Shown here one piece after another: positions 40,852 through 49,711 of a stretch of 64,000 bases of DNA. Numbering within the stretch: position 1 is the stretch's first letter; each line of letters starts with the position of its first letter. A program made the translations under genes and the position numbers. The notes under the pieces were generated by a model. It searched no databases. It saw nothing but the letters and a program-made list of their open reading frames with translations, and had not been told where the DNA came from. This stretch comes from JBBPYR01 sp038199755 (GTDB taxonomy: Bacteria; Chloroflexota; Ktedonobacteria; Ktedonobacterales; Ktedonobacteraceae), in contig JBBPYR010000135.1 of the NCBI GenBank assembly GCA_038199755.1, positions 41,218 through 105,217 on the forward strand, in the 5' to 3' direction.

Positions 40852-42009
40852 CTACACAGAGCGGGTCGCAGCGATGGGTGTCGTCACGGCTGGCACGTCG
40901 GCAACGTCAACCCAACGCCGCTCCTGTGCTGATTGTAAGACGCTATCAATCACTGCCTGACAACGCATACCATCATAAAATGTAGGTATATCGCCATGAC
41001 CAGCGAGAATCGCTTGCACAAAGGCAAAATCTTCATCATAGCGAAACGCCGTAGTGGGATCGCCCACCAAAGGATCGCGTGGAGAGCCGGGATAGGTGAG
41101 AAACTCGCGTGGAACCTGTACTGTCTCCAGCGTGCCATTAGGACGCCCGATCATAACCTCGTGTGGGCGGTGCAAATGATAAATCACGGTGCCCTCGGTA
41201 CCATACACCTCAAACTCATCAAGCCCCTTGCCGCCAGACTCACGCCCCTTCAACACTTTAGAAACATCGAACGAAGCCACTGCTCCTTGCTCGACACCCA
41301 CGCCTTCAGCGAATTCGGCGAGGAAGACGGCGAAGTCCTCGACATCTGCGGCGACTGGCTTGCCAGCACGTCCGCTGCGCGTAGGTACAAATATCCGTGT
41401 GGTACCGACAACACGCGCAATGGGGCCAATCACATCCTGGCAGAAATCGATGCGGTGCGCCCCCATATCCCCCACCTCACCTGAACCCGCAAGTGAGCGA
41501 TGCTGACGCCAATTCAGGTCTATTTCGGGAAAGTCCTGCAGGCGGGCAACACGCACGAAGCGAGGCAAGCCAATGGTACCCACGCCGACAAGGTGTTTCA
41601 AATAGCGCATAGCTGGCACAAAACGATAAGTAAAGGCGGTCATATGGCACACACCCGCTTGTTGCGCAGCCTCATACATGCGCTGCGTTTCCGCGTAGTT
41701 CATACCAAGTTGCTTTTCGACTAAGACGTGCTTGCCAGCAGCGATGACCGCGAGCGCGATTGGAGTGTGAAAAACCGTGGGCGTGGCAACAATTACCGCA
41801 TCAACAGCGGGATGATGCACTAGCTCTTCATATGCAGTAAATGTATGGGCCACATTATACTGCGCGGCACGCTGCTGCAAACGTTCGCCATCGTTATCAC
41901 ATAACGCCACAATCTCTGCCTGTGGGCACACACGTAATCCTGGCAAATGCACATAACTACTAATACCGCCAACACCGATGACGCCAACACCCACCTTTGA
42001 CTCGCGCAT
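40852..42009 (-). CDS. Gfo/Idh/MocA-family oxidoreductase
   Basis: A 385-residue NAD(P)-dependent sugar dehydrogenase. The Rossmann motif is GVIGVGGISS; the catalytic-lysine motif normally EKP reads EKQ here (HVLVEKQLGMNY), a noticeable variation. GDMGAHRIDFCQDVIG supplies the conserved His of the C-terminal domain. AGGAGGGG precedes ATG 42009. It begins 10 bp after the GH35-like gene, so the sugar freed by that hydrolase is a plausible substrate. Confidence 0.9.
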   Translation of the reverse strand: MRESKVGVGVIGVGGISSYVHLPGLRVCPQAEIVALCDNDGERLQQRAAQYNVAHTFTAYEELVHHPAVDAVIVATPTVFHTPIALAVIAAGKHVLVEKQLGMNYAETQRMYEAAQQAGVCHMTAFTYRFVPAMRYLKHLVGVGTIGLPRFVRVARLQDFPEIDLNWRQHRSLAGSGEVGDMGAHRIDFCQDVIGPIARVVGTTRIFVPTRSGRAGKPVAADVEDFAVFLAEFAEGVGVEQGAVASFDVSKVLKGRESGGKGLDEFEVYGTEGTVIYHLHRPHEVMIGRPNGTLETVQVPREFLTYPGSPRDPLVGDPTTAFRYDEDFAFVQAILAGHGDIPTFYDGMRCQAVIDSVLQSAQERRWVDVADVPAVTTPIAATRSV

Positions 42010-42019
42010 AATACCCCTC

Positions 42020-43588
42020 CTAATCGAAAATGGCATGAACGGCCTGCCCAGGCGTTGCTATGATTAACCCATAGTCGGTCTCGTCGCCGGAACGACGCTC
42101 ATCGACAATCCACTGTTCACCTTCGAAATGCCCGCCCTCTACCAGCAGCCATGGGTCAAACCGTCCTTGCCAGCGATCTGTGCGCAGAAAGCCATGAAAG
42201 CCAGAGGTGGGACGAATATAGACAGTAAATCCGATGCCCGTGACATAAAATTCTTTGGGGCCGCTTTGAATGAGTAAGCCGCGTCCTCGTGTGGCATCCG
42301 GCGGTCCATCCTTTGCAGTAGGCCGACCAAACCAGGAGACGCCAAACTGCACCAAGGCAACATAGCCATCGAGAGCAATATACTGTGCTTGCATGCCCTC
42401 CTCTTGCACAATAGCATGTAATTTTCCTGTGCCCTGAAACGCCGGTATCAAGGGAAGCACTGCCCGTATCGCGGCAAAGCTATCAACCAGGGCAGCCGTC
42501 ATTTCACGTGTTGCGTTTGTCGCTTCAAAAAAGCGGTCAATGCCAAAGGGTGCCACACCAATAGCGTTATAGCGCGCAATCGCATAGAAAAGTAAGCGGG
42601 AAGTTGTCGGCCAAGGGCCGCACTCAGGAATCAACAGTGGGTTGTCCTCGCGATTATAGGTCTCGCAAATCTGGCAAAATTGCGTTGTATCAGCTAAATA
42701 AATGTCTGGGGCAAGCAGATCTATATGGGGGGTCGCCGCCTTCCACACATCGATTACGCGACTCACAGCCCCGCCAGAGGGATAGTCGTATCCCGCGACG
42801 CGAAAACCAATCTCGCCGAGCCATACATTGACATACATGGGAAGGTCGTAGACGCCCTTTCCAGCAGCGGCTATCTCATCGATATAGCGAGCGATTGACC
42901 AGGCGGTAAATATTTCTGCTGCGTCCGCTCCAAATAGCTCTTGCCATGCGCCATGTGTTTTTGCACCGTTTGCCTGCCAAGCCTGCTTCGCTACCGACTC
43001 GGCATCGGGTAGGGCCGCGAGCAAGGCTGCGGGCACCTCGCCAGCAAAGGCCGTATTGGCTTCCGGCGAGAAATCGCGCACGCTTCCCTGCGTCCCGGGC
43101 TCATTCTGCACTTGCAGCATAATCACCGTCTGCTCTTCGCCATCCACACGCTTGATATGTTCAAGCAGCGCACAGACAGCGCGTTTGTCAGCTTCCAAGG
43201 TCGCTCTACAATGTGGAGAGAGGACAGGCAAGGGCAACCCTTCAGAGGTGATAACGCGCTGGAACCGCTCCTGCTGGAGTTTTACCCATCCCGGCGTATA
43301 CTTCATGGTGCCATTTTTCCATGTGCCAAACCAGAGCAGAATCAGTTTGAGATTGTGCTCGCGTGCCCCCTGAATCAAGTCATCGACCATCGTGAAAGCA
43401 AATTCCCCCTCTACAGGCTCAATTTGCTCCCAGTATACCGGCACCTCGGCAGTATTGGCATGCATACGTACAAGCACATCCCACAGAGGCTGCATGCGCT
43501 CCTTCGTGTAAGCACTTGAGTTGTGAACCTGTCCCCCAAGAATAAAGAACGGCTTGCCATTGACATGTACATAGCGCTCATTGCCCAT
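42020..43588 (-). CDS. GH35-like beta-galactosidase with DUF5597 domain
   Basis: A 522-residue glycosidase. The TIM barrel covers residues 1-345 with the acid/base E163 in QVQNEPGT and the probable nucleophile E322 in LLIPECGPW; the C-terminal 150 residues form the beta-rich DUF5597 domain. Relatives are intracellular beta-galactosidase-like enzymes; no signal peptide is present. GAGGAG is 2 nt from ATG 43594 but 8 nt from ATG 43588, so the latter is preferred. It leads a five-gene cluster (GH35, MocA, SDR, isomerase, SDR) with no transporter. Confidence 0.87.
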   Translation of the reverse strand: MGNERYVHVNGKPFFILGGQVHNSSAYTKERMQPLWDVLVRMHANTAEVPVYWEQIEPVEGEFAFTMVDDLIQGAREHNLKLILLWFGTWKNGTMKYTPGWVKLQQERFQRVITSEGLPLPVLSPHCRATLEADKRAVCALLEHIKRVDGEEQTVIMLQVQNEPGTQGSVRDFSPEANTAFAGEVPAALLAALPDAESVAKQAWQANGAKTHGAWQELFGADAAEIFTAWSIARYIDEIAAAGKGVYDLPMYVNVWLGEIGFRVAGYDYPSGGAVSRVIDVWKAATPHIDLLAPDIYLADTTQFCQICETYNREDNPLLIPECGPWPTTSRLLFYAIARYNAIGVAPFGIDRFFEATNATREMTAALVDSFAAIRAVLPLIPAFQGTGKLHAIVQEEGMQAQYIALDGYVALVQFGVSWFGRPTAKDGPPDATRGRGLLIQSGPKEFYVTGIGFTVYIRPTSGFHGFLRTDRWQGRFDPWLLVEGGHFEGEQWIVDERRSGDETDYGLIIATPGQAVHAIFD

Positions 43589-43708
43589 GTTCATTGCTCC
43601 TCTTCGCAGTTAATGATGTCCCTCGTCGGTCATCTAATGAGTAGTTCTGATTCATGCTATCACCCTGTAAGAAGCGATGGCAAGGCTACTTACCAAAAAC
43701 AAACAGAC

Positions 43709-43750
43709 AAAACAAGGGTGAACTGATTATTTTCAGTTCACCCTTGTTTT
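43709..43750 (-). terminator. Terminator after the membrane thioredoxin gene
   Basis: A perfect 18-bp stem (43709-43726 with 43733-43750) and a 6-nt loop, starting 8 bp past the stop codon. On the minus strand it is followed by a T-rich stretch ending TTTGTTTTTGG. It separates this unit from the GH35 operon downstream. Confidence 0.75.
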
Positions 43751-43758
43751 GGTAATCT

Positions 43759-44217
43759 TTATGAATGGACGCACAAAACAGTATCGATTTGTTCGAGCAG
43801 GCGTGTGCTATTGGCAAAGCCATAATTGACGGCGTGCGCCTTGCCGCTACTATCCAGCACAACGGTGGTTGGCAAGGTGAGGACTTGATAACGTTCCGTC
43901 AACTCCGGTGAGCTAGGCGCATCTACCGTTACCAGCGCGACCGTATCCCCTCGCGCCTCCAAAACACGGCGCAGGGCAGGTTCCTGTAATTGCTTGCATT
44001 GCCGACAATCGGCACTGCTAAAAGCCAAGATACGTACCTTCGCCGCGCTCTCTGCGGCTGAAAAGTTCCCGCCAGTCTCAGCAAAGAAGTCAGGAGCGAG
44101 AGCTGCCAAAGCCCGTTGGCGACGTGCTTCAATATATTGCCTTGCCACCCAGACGAGTAACCATGTACAAGCAGCAAGCAACATCAAGAGACCCAAACGG
44201 AGAAGAATCGCCGACAT
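43759..44217 (-). CDS. Membrane-anchored thioredoxin-like protein
   Basis: A 152-residue protein with an N-terminal membrane span (about residues 5-27) and a thioredoxin fold outside the membrane. The redox motif is C71-R-Q-C74, within SSADCRQCKQLQEP, and the cis-proline region is LTLPTTVVLD. It starts 2 bp after the DUF4395 gene. Such pairs probably form a thiol-disulfide system at the cell surface; the membrane topology (Nin-Cout) is inferred from the Arg-rich segment only weakly. Confidence 0.8.
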   Translation of the reverse strand: MSAILLRLGLLMLLAACTWLLVWVARQYIEARRQRALAALAPDFFAETGGNFSAAESAAKVRILAFSSADCRQCKQLQEPALRRVLEARGDTVALVTVDAPSSPELTERYQVLTLPTTVVLDSSGKAHAVNYGFANSTRLLEQIDTVLCVHS

Positions 44218-44219
44218 GC

Positions 44220-44708
44220 CTACACTCCCCGCCAGTGGAAGCCACCCTCATAGCGTACACGCGGCAAAACTCCCAGGCGTCCAAGCTGATAGTAGACAAA
44301 GCAGCCCGCACAGAAGCCAACAAAGAAGTTGAGACCTGCCAGCACAAATACAATCAGATCGAGTACCCATCCGACAGATACCGCGGATGTCGCATAAAAC
44401 ACAATGCTCGCGACTATAAGAAAAGTTGCACCGATACCTTGGGCGAAACGATGTGGGGCTGGATCATCCTCGACGATACGTGGGCGTAATAGTTTCAACG
44501 GAATAAGAACACTTTGATAGAACAATTTGTATGGGCTGTAAGCGGGTATGATAACCCCCCAAAGCATAAGAAGGGCAGCAAGGACGACAAGGGCTGGTTG
44601 CCCAAAGATAAAGGCCAATCCACTTAAAACAAAGGTGGTGGCCTGCGTAAATTTGGCGAGGTGCGTGTCTACACGTGGCACCATAGCCGCCGTAGTGGTT
44701 GTTTCCAT
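44220..44708 (-). CDS. DUF4395 membrane protein
   Basis: A 162-residue protein with four predicted membrane segments in two hairpins and a conserved end, FFVGFCAGCFVYYQLGRLG, in which C-A-G-C lies at the membrane edge. This is the DUF4395 signature. GGAGG precedes ATG 44708; an in-frame ATG at 44741 is poorer. The family often neighbours thioredoxin-like proteins, as here, and the CxxC suggests it passes electrons across the membrane. Function is not established. Confidence 0.82.
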   Translation of the reverse strand: METTTTAAMVPRVDTHLAKFTQATTFVLSGLAFIFGQPALVVLAALLMLWGVIIPAYSPYKLFYQSVLIPLKLLRPRIVEDDPAPHRFAQGIGATFLIVASIVFYATSAVSVGWVLDLIVFVLAGLNFFVGFCAGCFVYYQLGRLGVLPRVRYEGGFHWRGV

Positions 44709-44917
44709 CGTTTCCTCCGTACAGGAACACATAATCTGCAATTATAACAGCAATTACGTATATCCATAACACAGGCAAACAATCCTTTATTCCCCTGCTT
44801 CACCTCAAAATACGCTCCTGACTAAATTCATGTACCCATTATAAGCACCACCGTAGGAGAGCACTTTCTTCAATCATAAAGACAAACAGATAGGCTCGTT
44901 TTAGTCACGAAACCACC

Positions 44918-44946
44918 TTGCAGAAAACGCTCAGAACAGGTACAGT
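44918..44946 (+). promoter_or_regulatory. Probable promoter of the sulfotransferase gene
   Basis: TTGCAG (44918-44923), 17-nt spacer, TACAGT (44941-44946), about 50 bp upstream of the start codon. Each box has four of six consensus bases. Confidence 0.45.
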
Positions 44947-44994
44947 ATTAACACAGAACGATGTAAAGTAACTTTCAGGGAAGAAAGGCAATTC

Positions 44995-45807
44995 ATGAGC
45001 GAAGCCATAGGAAACCAACCTCAGCCCAACAAAACAGCTACCCAAAGAGGAAATGATGGTCTGAAAATTATTGGGGCTGGCTTTGGCAGAACAGGCACCC
45101 TATCACTAAAAGTAGCCCTTGAAGAACTAGGGTTCAACCCGTGCTACCATATGACCGAACTCCTCGCCCGGCCCAATGATTTTGTCTTCTGGGAGACTAC
45201 GGCACAGGGCAATCCTGTCAATTGGCATGACATTTTCGACACCCATCAAGCAACGGTTGACTGGCCCGGCTGCACTTTTTACAAGGAATTGATGCAGGAA
45301 TATCCTGACGCCAAAGTGCTGCTCACAACACGCGACCCAGAGAGTTGGTATGAAAGTGCCAGAAGCACTATTTACCAGGTGAGCCGTATGGTCAACGACT
45401 CTCCGCTTGCGCGCCTGCTCATCTTCGCAGTACGTACATTAGGCAACAATGGTCCTCGTGTAGGTGCTCTGGCAAACACGCTTGTCTGGGACAAGACATT
45501 TCACGGAAGATTTGCCGATAAAGCCTATGCCATCCAAGTGTTTAACCAGCACATCGAAGAGGTAAAGAGCTATGTCCCAACCGACAAGTTACTGGTTTAT
45601 CAAGTAAAAGATGGCTGGGAGCCACTGTGTACGTTCCTCGGTGTTGAAATACCAGATAAGCCATTTCCACGGCTCAATGATCGTCAGAACTTTGGTGGCA
45701 ATAGAGCCGTACAACAAATCAGGAAACGTTTGGGAACGATCTCGTTGATAGCAGCAACGTTTCTTACCGTCTTGATCCTCTTAATGCTGAAGCGACAGCG
45801 CAAGTAA
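44995..45807 (+). CDS. Sulfotransferase-family protein with C-terminal membrane anchor
   Basis: A 270-residue protein. GAGFGRTGTLSLKVAL near residues 27-42 is the 5'-phosphosulfate loop of PAPS-dependent sulfotransferases, and TTRDPESWYESARSTI supplies the 3'-phosphate-binding region. The last 25 residues, LIAATFLTVLILLMLK plus basic residues, form a single membrane segment, a tail anchor. The acceptor substrate is unknown. It converges on a small gene whose stop codon is 2 bp away. Confidence 0.85.
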   Translation: MSEAIGNQPQPNKTATQRGNDGLKIIGAGFGRTGTLSLKVALEELGFNPCYHMTELLARPNDFVFWETTAQGNPVNWHDIFDTHQATVDWPGCTFYKELMQEYPDAKVLLTTRDPESWYESARSTIYQVSRMVNDSPLARLLIFAVRTLGNNGPRVGALANTLVWDKTFHGRFADKAYAIQVFNQHIEEVKSYVPTDKLLVYQVKDGWEPLCTFLGVEIPDKPFPRLNDRQNFGGNRAVQQIRKRLGTISLIAATFLTVLILLMLKRQRK

Positions 45808-45809
45808 AC

Positions 45810-46178
45810 CTACAAGAACTGTTTCTGGCGAAAACGCGCAAGCCCTGCTTCAGTCAAGCGGGCCAGTTCATCGAGCAACGTCTCGTCCATTACAGTAAAA
45901 TTGAAGCAGGCTTTGCCCTGCATACGCTTCTTGAGCGGCTCTGATATATCAGCTAGCAGATCTGTACAAACATAGACTGGCATGAGATGATAGCTAACGT
46001 AGTTCTTTTTTATCTGGACGGCCCCAAAAAACATTCCTTTGGGATAGTGAGATGAGCCAGGAGTCACCAGATAATAGTTCTCCGCAGTATCATTTTGAAC
46101 AATCAATGGGGGTACTAACGACTGAAAATTGAGCTTGAGACGCTCAAAAAGCGCAGGGAAATTATCTCTGTTTGGCAT
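45810..46178 (-). CDS. Small conserved protein, DUF1801-like
   Basis: A 122-residue soluble protein. FFGAVQIKKNYVSYHLMPVY and LKKRMQGKACFNFTVMDE look like the YdhG/DUF1801 group of small alpha/beta proteins, whose function is unknown; I am not certain of the family name. GGAGG 5 nt upstream supports ATG 46178 (MPNRDNF) over the ATG one codon earlier or the longer open frame to 46298. It is a lone gene. Confidence 0.65.
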   Translation of the reverse strand: MPNRDNFPALFERLKLNFQSLVPPLIVQNDTAENYYLVTPGSSHYPKGMFFGAVQIKKNYVSYHLMPVYVCTDLLADISEPLKKRMQGKACFNFTVMDETLLDELARLTEAGLARFRQKQFL

Positions 46179-46382
46179 CATATCCTCCTCAAGATGTAGA
46201 ACATGAACTTTATATATTCTACCTCCTTTTCTTAAACGAGACAGTACAAACGGAAAAACTGCTCCGGTTCCCACTTCCAATCTTCTTCCAATGTCCATAG
46301 AATAATATATATACTATGGGAAAGAGAAAATATTTCAATAGCTTAGCCAAATAGAAATAAATAAGTTAAAGGGAATGAACCT

Positions 46383-47060
46383 ATGCATATTCTTGTAGTT
46401 GAAGACGAGCAGCGTCTAGCATTCCTCTTGCGTCGTGTCTTGCTGGAGGAACGCCACACGGTCGATCTCGCGCATGATGGGAACGCGGGCCTCGATCTCG
46501 CGTTGAGTGGGACCTACGACGTGGTGGTGCTTGATGTAATGCTACCGGGCATTGATGGTATTGAGATTTGCCGCCAAATGCGTGTGGAACAGGTCATGTC
46601 ACCTGTGCTCATGCTCACGGCACGTGGGTCCGTTGAAGATCGCGTGACGGGACTCAACGTGGGGGCCGACGATTACCTCACCAAGCCGTTCGCGATGGAA
46701 GAGCTTTTGGCGCGTATCAACGCGCTCTTACGCCGCAAAGAGCGTCGTTTTGACGATACCCTGCAACTCACAGTCGGAGACTTGACACTGGATATGGTGC
46801 GCCACGAGGCGAGACGTGCGGGTACTGTCATCGACCTGACGGCGAAAGAGTTCGCATTATTAGAGTATTTGATGCGTCACCCCGGACAGGTGCTTTCACG
46901 CACGCAAATTGTTGACGCGGTCTGGCGCTATGATATGGAAGCACTCTCGAATGTAGTAGATATTTATATTCATTACCTACGTGACAAAATAGATCAGGGT
47001 TTCTCGCGTTCTCTTATCAAAACGGTGCGCGGTGTAGGTTACAAGATCGAAGCCCACTAA
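46383..47060 (+). CDS. OmpR-family response regulator
   Basis: A 225-residue two-domain regulator. The receiver has the acidic pocket E7-D8, phospho-acceptor D51 in VVLDVMLPG and the conserved Lys in DDYLTKPF; the winged helix covers residues 125-222 (RHEARRAGTVIDLTAKEFALLEYLM, VDIYIHYLRDKID). It is 24 bp upstream of its sensor kinase. Targets are unknown, but the overall type resembles the MprA/CutR-like group. Confidence 0.94.
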   Translation: MHILVVEDEQRLAFLLRRVLLEERHTVDLAHDGNAGLDLALSGTYDVVVLDVMLPGIDGIEICRQMRVEQVMSPVLMLTARGSVEDRVTGLNVGADDYLTKPFAMEELLARINALLRRKERRFDDTLQLTVGDLTLDMVRHEARRAGTVIDLTAKEFALLEYLMRHPGQVLSRTQIVDAVWRYDMEALSNVVDIYIHYLRDKIDQGFSRSLIKTVRGVGYKIEAH

Positions 47061-47084
47061 CCTCATAGCAAAGGAGCTATAGTT

Positions 47085-48527
47085 ATGAACTGGCAGAGCA
47101 TTACAAGCAGGCTTCTGCCTCGTAGAAAGAGCCTACTCTCACATGAAGCAGGAGCAGCCATGTTTCAAGGGCTGCGTGTGCGTCTGACGCTTTGGTATTG
47201 TGGTGTGATGGGTATTGCCCTCATACTTTTTGGTGTGGCACTCTATGTGGGCACACAATACTTTCTGCTGGACCCAATTAAGCGCGATGCATCCATACAT
47301 GCACAGGTACATAGGCAGGACTGGTTCAATAGCGGCTACGAGCGTGCCTGTCAGCCGCTCAATTTTCGTGGTCCATTCGGTCCACCAGCTGGGCAACCAT
47401 TCACTATGTCTGAGTTAGCCTTTTGCTACGACCAGAACGGGGCTTTACTAGCCGATCAAACGATAACAGATATTCCCGCAACGTTTCTCTCGAACACAAT
47501 AGTTGAGCAGGCTCTTCAGACTGGTCTGCCCGTTACAGACATCGTTGACAGCTCTAGCGGACCGATCTTTCGCTATGCCTTGGCGGTGCCCAATCAAGCA
47601 GGAAACGGCTATGTTGGCGTTGTACTGATTGGCGAGTCTGTGCGCTCGCAGGAAGGGGCATTATCGTTATTGCTTACCCTATTGCTCAGCATTGGCGCGG
47701 TCGCGCTCCTCGGAGCGGGTGTGGGCGGCTTATTCCTATCAAATCGCGCACTGGCACCGGCTCGCTTGGCATGGGGCAATCAACAACGTTTCATTGCCGA
47801 TGCCGCACACGAGCTACGCACGCCCCTTACCCTCCTGCGAGCTGACGCCGAAGTTTTGCTACGCAGCCGCAAACATCTGGCAGAGGATGATGCCGCACTG
47901 CTGGAGGATATCGTCGCCGAATCAAATCATATGTCGCACATCGCTACCAACCTATTGACACTCGCTCGCCTGGATAACCGCGATGCGCACCACGAATATG
48001 ATGTGATTAGCCTAGCGGAATGTGCGCAGGCAGGTGTGAAGCGCGTGCAGGCACTGGCAGAACAGCAAGGGATTACGCTGCAAATAGAAACTGACGAGCT
48101 GTCCTGGGTCATTGGTGATCCCTTGCTACTCGAACAAGCGATCCTTATCCTGCTCGACAATGCCATCAAATATAACCGCAGTGGTGGCAGTGTCACAATA
48201 CGCACGAAAGCACTGATACAAGCCGATAAAGCAATGCTTGAAGTGCAAGATACGGGCATCGGCATTGACGCCGAACACCTACCCCACTTGGGTGAGCGTT
48301 TCTACCGCGTGGACAAGGCGCGTTCACGCGAGGCAGGTGGTACAGGTCTTGGACTCTCCATCGCTCGCAATATCGCGCTCACCCATAACGGCCAGCTAGG
48401 GCTGACAAGCGTTCCCAACCAAGGCACAACCGTCACCTTAACGCTTCCGCTGGCCCATAAAACCAACTCGTCCCATACTATAGATGCACCTGAAAGCGTG
48501 CTCTCATTGCCGGACAAAACGCGCTAA
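47085..48527 (+). CDS. Sensor histidine kinase
   Basis: A 480-residue membrane kinase. Membrane spans are near residues 31-60 and 194-219, with a 130-residue extracytoplasmic sensor between them. H242 in ADAAHELRTPL is the phospho-site; LLDNAIKYNR, DTGIGID and GGTGLGLS are the ATP-binding boxes. Only about 13 residues separate the second span from the kinase core, so the usual HAMP domain is absent or vestigial. AAAGGAG precedes ATG 47085. A hairpin follows directly after the stop. Confidence 0.94.
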   Translation: MNWQSITSRLLPRRKSLLSHEAGAAMFQGLRVRLTLWYCGVMGIALILFGVALYVGTQYFLLDPIKRDASIHAQVHRQDWFNSGYERACQPLNFRGPFGPPAGQPFTMSELAFCYDQNGALLADQTITDIPATFLSNTIVEQALQTGLPVTDIVDSSSGPIFRYALAVPNQAGNGYVGVVLIGESVRSQEGALSLLLTLLLSIGAVALLGAGVGGLFLSNRALAPARLAWGNQQRFIADAAHELRTPLTLLRADAEVLLRSRKHLAEDDAALLEDIVAESNHMSHIATNLLTLARLDNRDAHHEYDVISLAECAQAGVKRVQALAEQQGITLQIETDELSWVIGDPLLLEQAILILLDNAIKYNRSGGSVTIRTKALIQADKAMLEVQDTGIGIDAEHLPHLGERFYRVDKARSREAGGTGLGLSIARNIALTHNGQLGLTSVPNQGTTVTLTLPLAHKTNSSHTIDAPESVLSLPDKTR

Positions 48528-48528
48528 G

Positions 48529-48578
48529 AAGAGCAGCGAACACGCTGGCAAGCTATTACCAGTGTGTTCGCTGCTCTT
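48529..48578 (+). terminator. Hairpin after the two-component operon
   Basis: A 20-bp stem (48529-48548 with 48559-48578; one G-T pair) with a 10-nt loop. Only a weak T run (CCCTGTTT) follows. It begins 1 bp after the kinase stop codon. Confidence 0.7.
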
Positions 48579-48730
48579 CCCTGTTTCATACTTCCCTCAC
48601 CAATTATGAGAATCTTCCCATCTTTCTCCAATGTAGCTCCCATCATCTCCGACTATTATAGAACTAGTACTTAACAGTGAATGTCAATACATATTAATAG
48701 ATCAACCCTTGCAAAAGGAGATAGAGTATC

Positions 48731-49630
48731 ATGTTAAAACAACAAGAAAATGACCTTTCAGAGGCTTTTTATGGCACGCACCATTACGTGCTCAACACTA
48801 TAGATGAAGTAGCATATATACAAAAACAAGCACAACAGCAAGCCCTTACCCTACACGTCGGCTCTCAGCTGGACCCTGGTATACGACGCAAGTATCGGCC
48901 TAACGAAGACACACTTGTCGTTACCCAGGGAACCACGCCATCGGACGCCTCACACTCGACCCAAAACCCCTTTGTTCTACTGCTAGTGGCAGACGGCATG
49001 GGAGGAATGGCACACGGGCGCAAAGCCAGCAGACTCGCCGCCCACAGCCTGATTGACTATGTCAGCACTATACTCAGCTCACAGGCAATTCCAGCCGTGT
49101 CTTTACCGGCTTTGCTGAGTGCGGGAGTCCAATATGCAAATCACATCGTCTATGAGAATAATCAACAGCAGCACACCGTCATGGGCACCACGATGACCGC
49201 AATGCTGGTGATTGAAAAAACTGCTTATATAGCGCACGTAGGTGATAGTCGGCTCTACCTGTATTGTCATGCCAGCGGTCTGACACAGGTCACGGACGAT
49301 CACTCTATCGTAGCGCACTTAGTGACAACTGGCGTTATCAAACCCGAAGAAATCTACACCCATCCCTGGCGCAACCAGATTTACCGTTGTCTGGGCGATA
49401 AAGATGAGGAAGAGGTCGACACGTTTATCGTGTCACTCGCTCCTGATGATATCTTGCTACTCTGCTCCGACGGACTATGGGAAATGGTGCGCGACCCACA
49501 AATCGCACAACTGCTTACCACACCGCTGCCCACGCCGCAAGATACAGCTGATGCCCTCATAGAGGCTGCATTAGCAAACGGTGGCGAAGACAATGTGAGC
49601 GCGATTGTAGCACAAGTGAGCGGCATATAG
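48731..49630 (+). CDS. PP2C-type serine/threonine protein phosphatase
   Basis: A 299-residue phosphatase. Metal-binding residues are in RPNEDTLVV, VADGMGG, HVGDSRLYL and GGEDNVSAIV. The first 35 residues are an extension before the catalytic fold. Bacterial PP2C enzymes of this type dephosphorylate substrates of Hanks-type kinases; no such kinase is encoded here. AAAGGAG precedes ATG 48731. An HtrA-like protease follows 81 bp downstream and may be co-transcribed. Confidence 0.93.
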   Translation: MLKQQENDLSEAFYGTHHYVLNTIDEVAYIQKQAQQQALTLHVGSQLDPGIRRKYRPNEDTLVVTQGTTPSDASHSTQNPFVLLLVADGMGGMAHGRKASRLAAHSLIDYVSTILSSQAIPAVSLPALLSAGVQYANHIVYENNQQQHTVMGTTMTAMLVIEKTAYIAHVGDSRLYLYCHASGLTQVTDDHSIVAHLVTTGVIKPEEIYTHPWRNQIYRCLGDKDEEEVDTFIVSLAPDDILLLCSDGLWEMVRDPQIAQLLTTPLPTPQDTADALIEAALANGGEDNVSAIVAQVSGI

Positions 49631-49711
49631 ACATAACAGCCTCTCTCATATACAACACGAATAAGGATATTGGCATACCTGAGAAAAGAAAGAAAGCAAC
49701 AGGCGATAAAC

